Shown here: piece by piece, positions 62,467 to 64,000 of the stretch | Layout of the letters: the number at the start of each line of letters is the position of its first letter | Position numbering within the stretch: the stretch's first letter is position 1 | Assembly: GCF_034190915.1 (NCBI RefSeq) | Contig: NW_026947484.1 | Coordinates: 204,922,657-204,986,656, forward strand | Source of the DNA: Cavia porcellus | Lineage: Eukaryota > Chordata > Mammalia > Rodentia > Caviidae | Direction of reading: 5' to 3' | Length of the DNA stretch: 64,000 nt | Translations under genes and position numbers: made by a program | Notes under the pieces: generated by a model | What the model saw: the letters and a program-made list of their open reading frames with translations, nothing else | Databases searched by the model: none | What the model was told of the DNA's origin: nothing

Positions 62467-62977
62467 ATTCCGGTGATCATAGCTTTGACTGTGCTGACCC
62501 GGTCTCAGACTGTGAGTTCAGAGAAATGGAGCTCCCCTTGTGGCATTTCTATCAAACACCCTTCCTGCTGTCCAGTGTGTCTGGCATCAAGTGGTTGGCA
62601 GTTTGCCACCTAATAGATCCTGTGTAGTTCATACAGAGGTCCCATACAATTGTGGTGACAGAGCTGCAGGCATGCCCATGACAGCTTACCCCTGTGAGAC
62701 AATTTTCTAGGCAGGCCACCTAAGGCAACACTGCCTAATTCATTCCCCAAGCAACAACTGGTGTATTCCTTATAGACTCCAAGACAGTGGATATTTTTAT
62801 TTTACCGGATAAAAAGTAATTGCTCCCTTGGAAAAAACCTAAAGAACAGGCTGCACAGGAACTTGTGCCAAATTGGTCTCTGCTGATCAGTGTCTTGTTT
62901 GCTTCTTTCAATCACAATCCCTCACACTTGCATTCCACTGAATACTTAGCTGTCCCTTACTTCAGTCCATCACACTC

Positions 62978-63375
62978 TAGGCCGGTATGCTGATGCACAG
63001 CTAAATCCAGCAATTGGGAGTCTGAGACAGGATGATCATCCTGGATCCCTGAATTTAAGGCTGGCCTCAACTGCATAGTGAGACCCTGTCTCAAAAACAA
63101 AACAAAGAACACTCTAGTGAAGGGCCCAACGTGTTTGTAGTTAAAAAAAAAAAAAAAAAAAATGGACCAGCTGGGCTTGGTAGCACACACCTATAATCCC
63201 CAGCACTCAGAAGGCTGAGGCAAGGAGGATAGTGAGTTCTAGGTCAGCCTACGCAACTTAGTGAAACCTTCTATCAAAAAACTGTAAAACAGGCTGAGAC
63301 AATATAGCTTAGTGATATAATACTTGTCTAGCAAAAGGATGGATGAGGGTTCAGTTCTTGCTCCCAAAAATAAAA
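62978..63375 (+). mobile_element. SINE cluster 3' of MRPL41
   Basis: B1 62978-63105, a 20-base A run (63142-63161), B1 63168-63285 and an ID-like unit 63293-63375. Confidence 0.7.
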
Positions 63376-63769
63376 GGGCCATTAGCTGGGAATTGCTGCT
63401 AATTGAAAAGTGTAATCAGTATGGCCTACATTGGCACATCCTGTCATCAGAAATAATACAAGGGTAGAACTGCCTGTTCAGTGCTCTACTGTGGAGGTGC
63501 TGAGGCTTGAAACTCAGCTGTCAGCCTGGCTCACTTTCTCCTAGAGACAACATTGTGTGGGAGCCAGAAGGGTCACACGCCTGACCTGGGTTCCAGTTGC
63601 TGTGGGTCCAGGACTTGAAAGCCCATCAGTTTGTTAATGCAGTTAGTGTCCCACATTGCCTCCACCTGCTTCACAAGTATAACCAGTTCAGAAGTACACA
63701 TGGACCTCTTCCTTTTGCTCTACCACAGGTAGAAGGTGGCCTTTTCATGTGCTTGTAAAGATACTTGGA

Positions 63770-63915
63770 GGCTGGGGGTGTATCTTATGTACAAGTCCCT
63801 GGGATTGATCACCACACCAAAAGAAATTCATTCTGGGGGCGCTGGGGATATAGCTCAGGGGCACAAGTGTGAGATCAGTGAGTTCAATCCCTGGCACCAA
63901 AAAAAAAAAAAGAAA
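63770..63915 (+). mobile_element. Two ID-like SINEs
   Basis: 63770-63830 (GGCTGGGGGTGTATCTTATG, truncated) and 63840-63915 (GCGCTGGGGATATAGCTCAG ... CAATCCCTGGCACC, A tail). Confidence 0.7.
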
Positions 63916-63963
63916 TACAAAATTACTTCTGATGTTATGAAGTAATTTTTTTTTCCAAACAAC

Positions 63964-63969
63964 TTTATT
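63964..63969 (-). terminator. Possible AATAAA of a minus-strand gene to the right
   Basis: TTTATT on the plus strand reads AATAAA on the minus strand, next to AT-rich sequence. In human the next gene is DPH7 on the minus strand, so this may be its 3' end. It may equally be a chance match. Confidence 0.25.
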
Positions 63970-64000
63970 TAATTAATATAAATAGTTGCTTAACACATTG

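Overview
The window is vertebrate nuclear DNA, and the SINE content says rodent. Genes are split into many short exons with GT..AG introns, two CpG-rich promoters are visible, and tRNA-Ala-derived ID SINEs and 7SL-derived B1-type SINEs occur throughout. Protein similarity recalled from human and mouse places it at the region syntenic to human 9q34.3 (gene order NSMF - PNPLA7 - MRPL41). Murine B2 elements were not noticed, and the ID copies have a GGTACCGATAAAAA-type junction with the tail. This argues against mouse or rat and would fit a non-murid rodent, perhaps a castorimorph such as beaver. The species call is a low-confidence inference.

Layout. (1) 1-5650, minus strand: the 5' two-thirds of NSMF (Jacob/NELF). 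Twelve coding exons, including a 6-nt microexon, encode the first 417 residues; the rest lies left of the window. Its CpG-rich promoter with CRE-like sites is at about 5650-5905. (2) About 6215-61700, minus strand: the complete PNPLA7 gene. I could place 34 coding exons whose lengths sum to 3981 nt, i.e. 1326 codons plus a stop, with every exon junction in phase. The catalytic Ser961 (GTSIG) and Asp1081 (DGG) are intact. A probable non-coding first exon lies in the right-hand CpG island. (3) About 61480-61860: a shared, divergent CpG promoter for PNPLA7 (left) and MRPL41 (right). (4) 62059-62466, plus strand: MRPL41, a single coding exon after a short 5'UTR intron. (5) 62467-64000: SINE-rich spacer. 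A possible minus-strand poly(A) signal near the right edge may mark the end of the next gene.

The introns of PNPLA7 carry most of the unusual sequence. Intron 7 (11 kb) contains a 3.3-kb L1-related element that has an intact ORF1 (324 codons), a GC-rich 5'UTR, a poly(A) tail and flanking target duplications, but no ORF2. It looks like a young HAL1-type ('half-L1') retrotransposon, and a younger ID SINE with perfect 15-bp duplications is nested in its 3' region. Other intronic items are a 322-bp solo LTR, a MaLR-type LTR, several L1 3' ends, a near-perfect 44-bp foldback, a direct duplication flanking exons 4 and 5, and several microsatellites.

Functionally the three genes are neighbours rather than partners: a synapse-to-nucleus messenger (NSMF), an ER/lipid-droplet lysophospholipase (PNPLA7) and a mitoribosomal protein (MRPL41). 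I did not find evidence of a new multi-gene system. The HAL1-like element is the best candidate for something undescribed.
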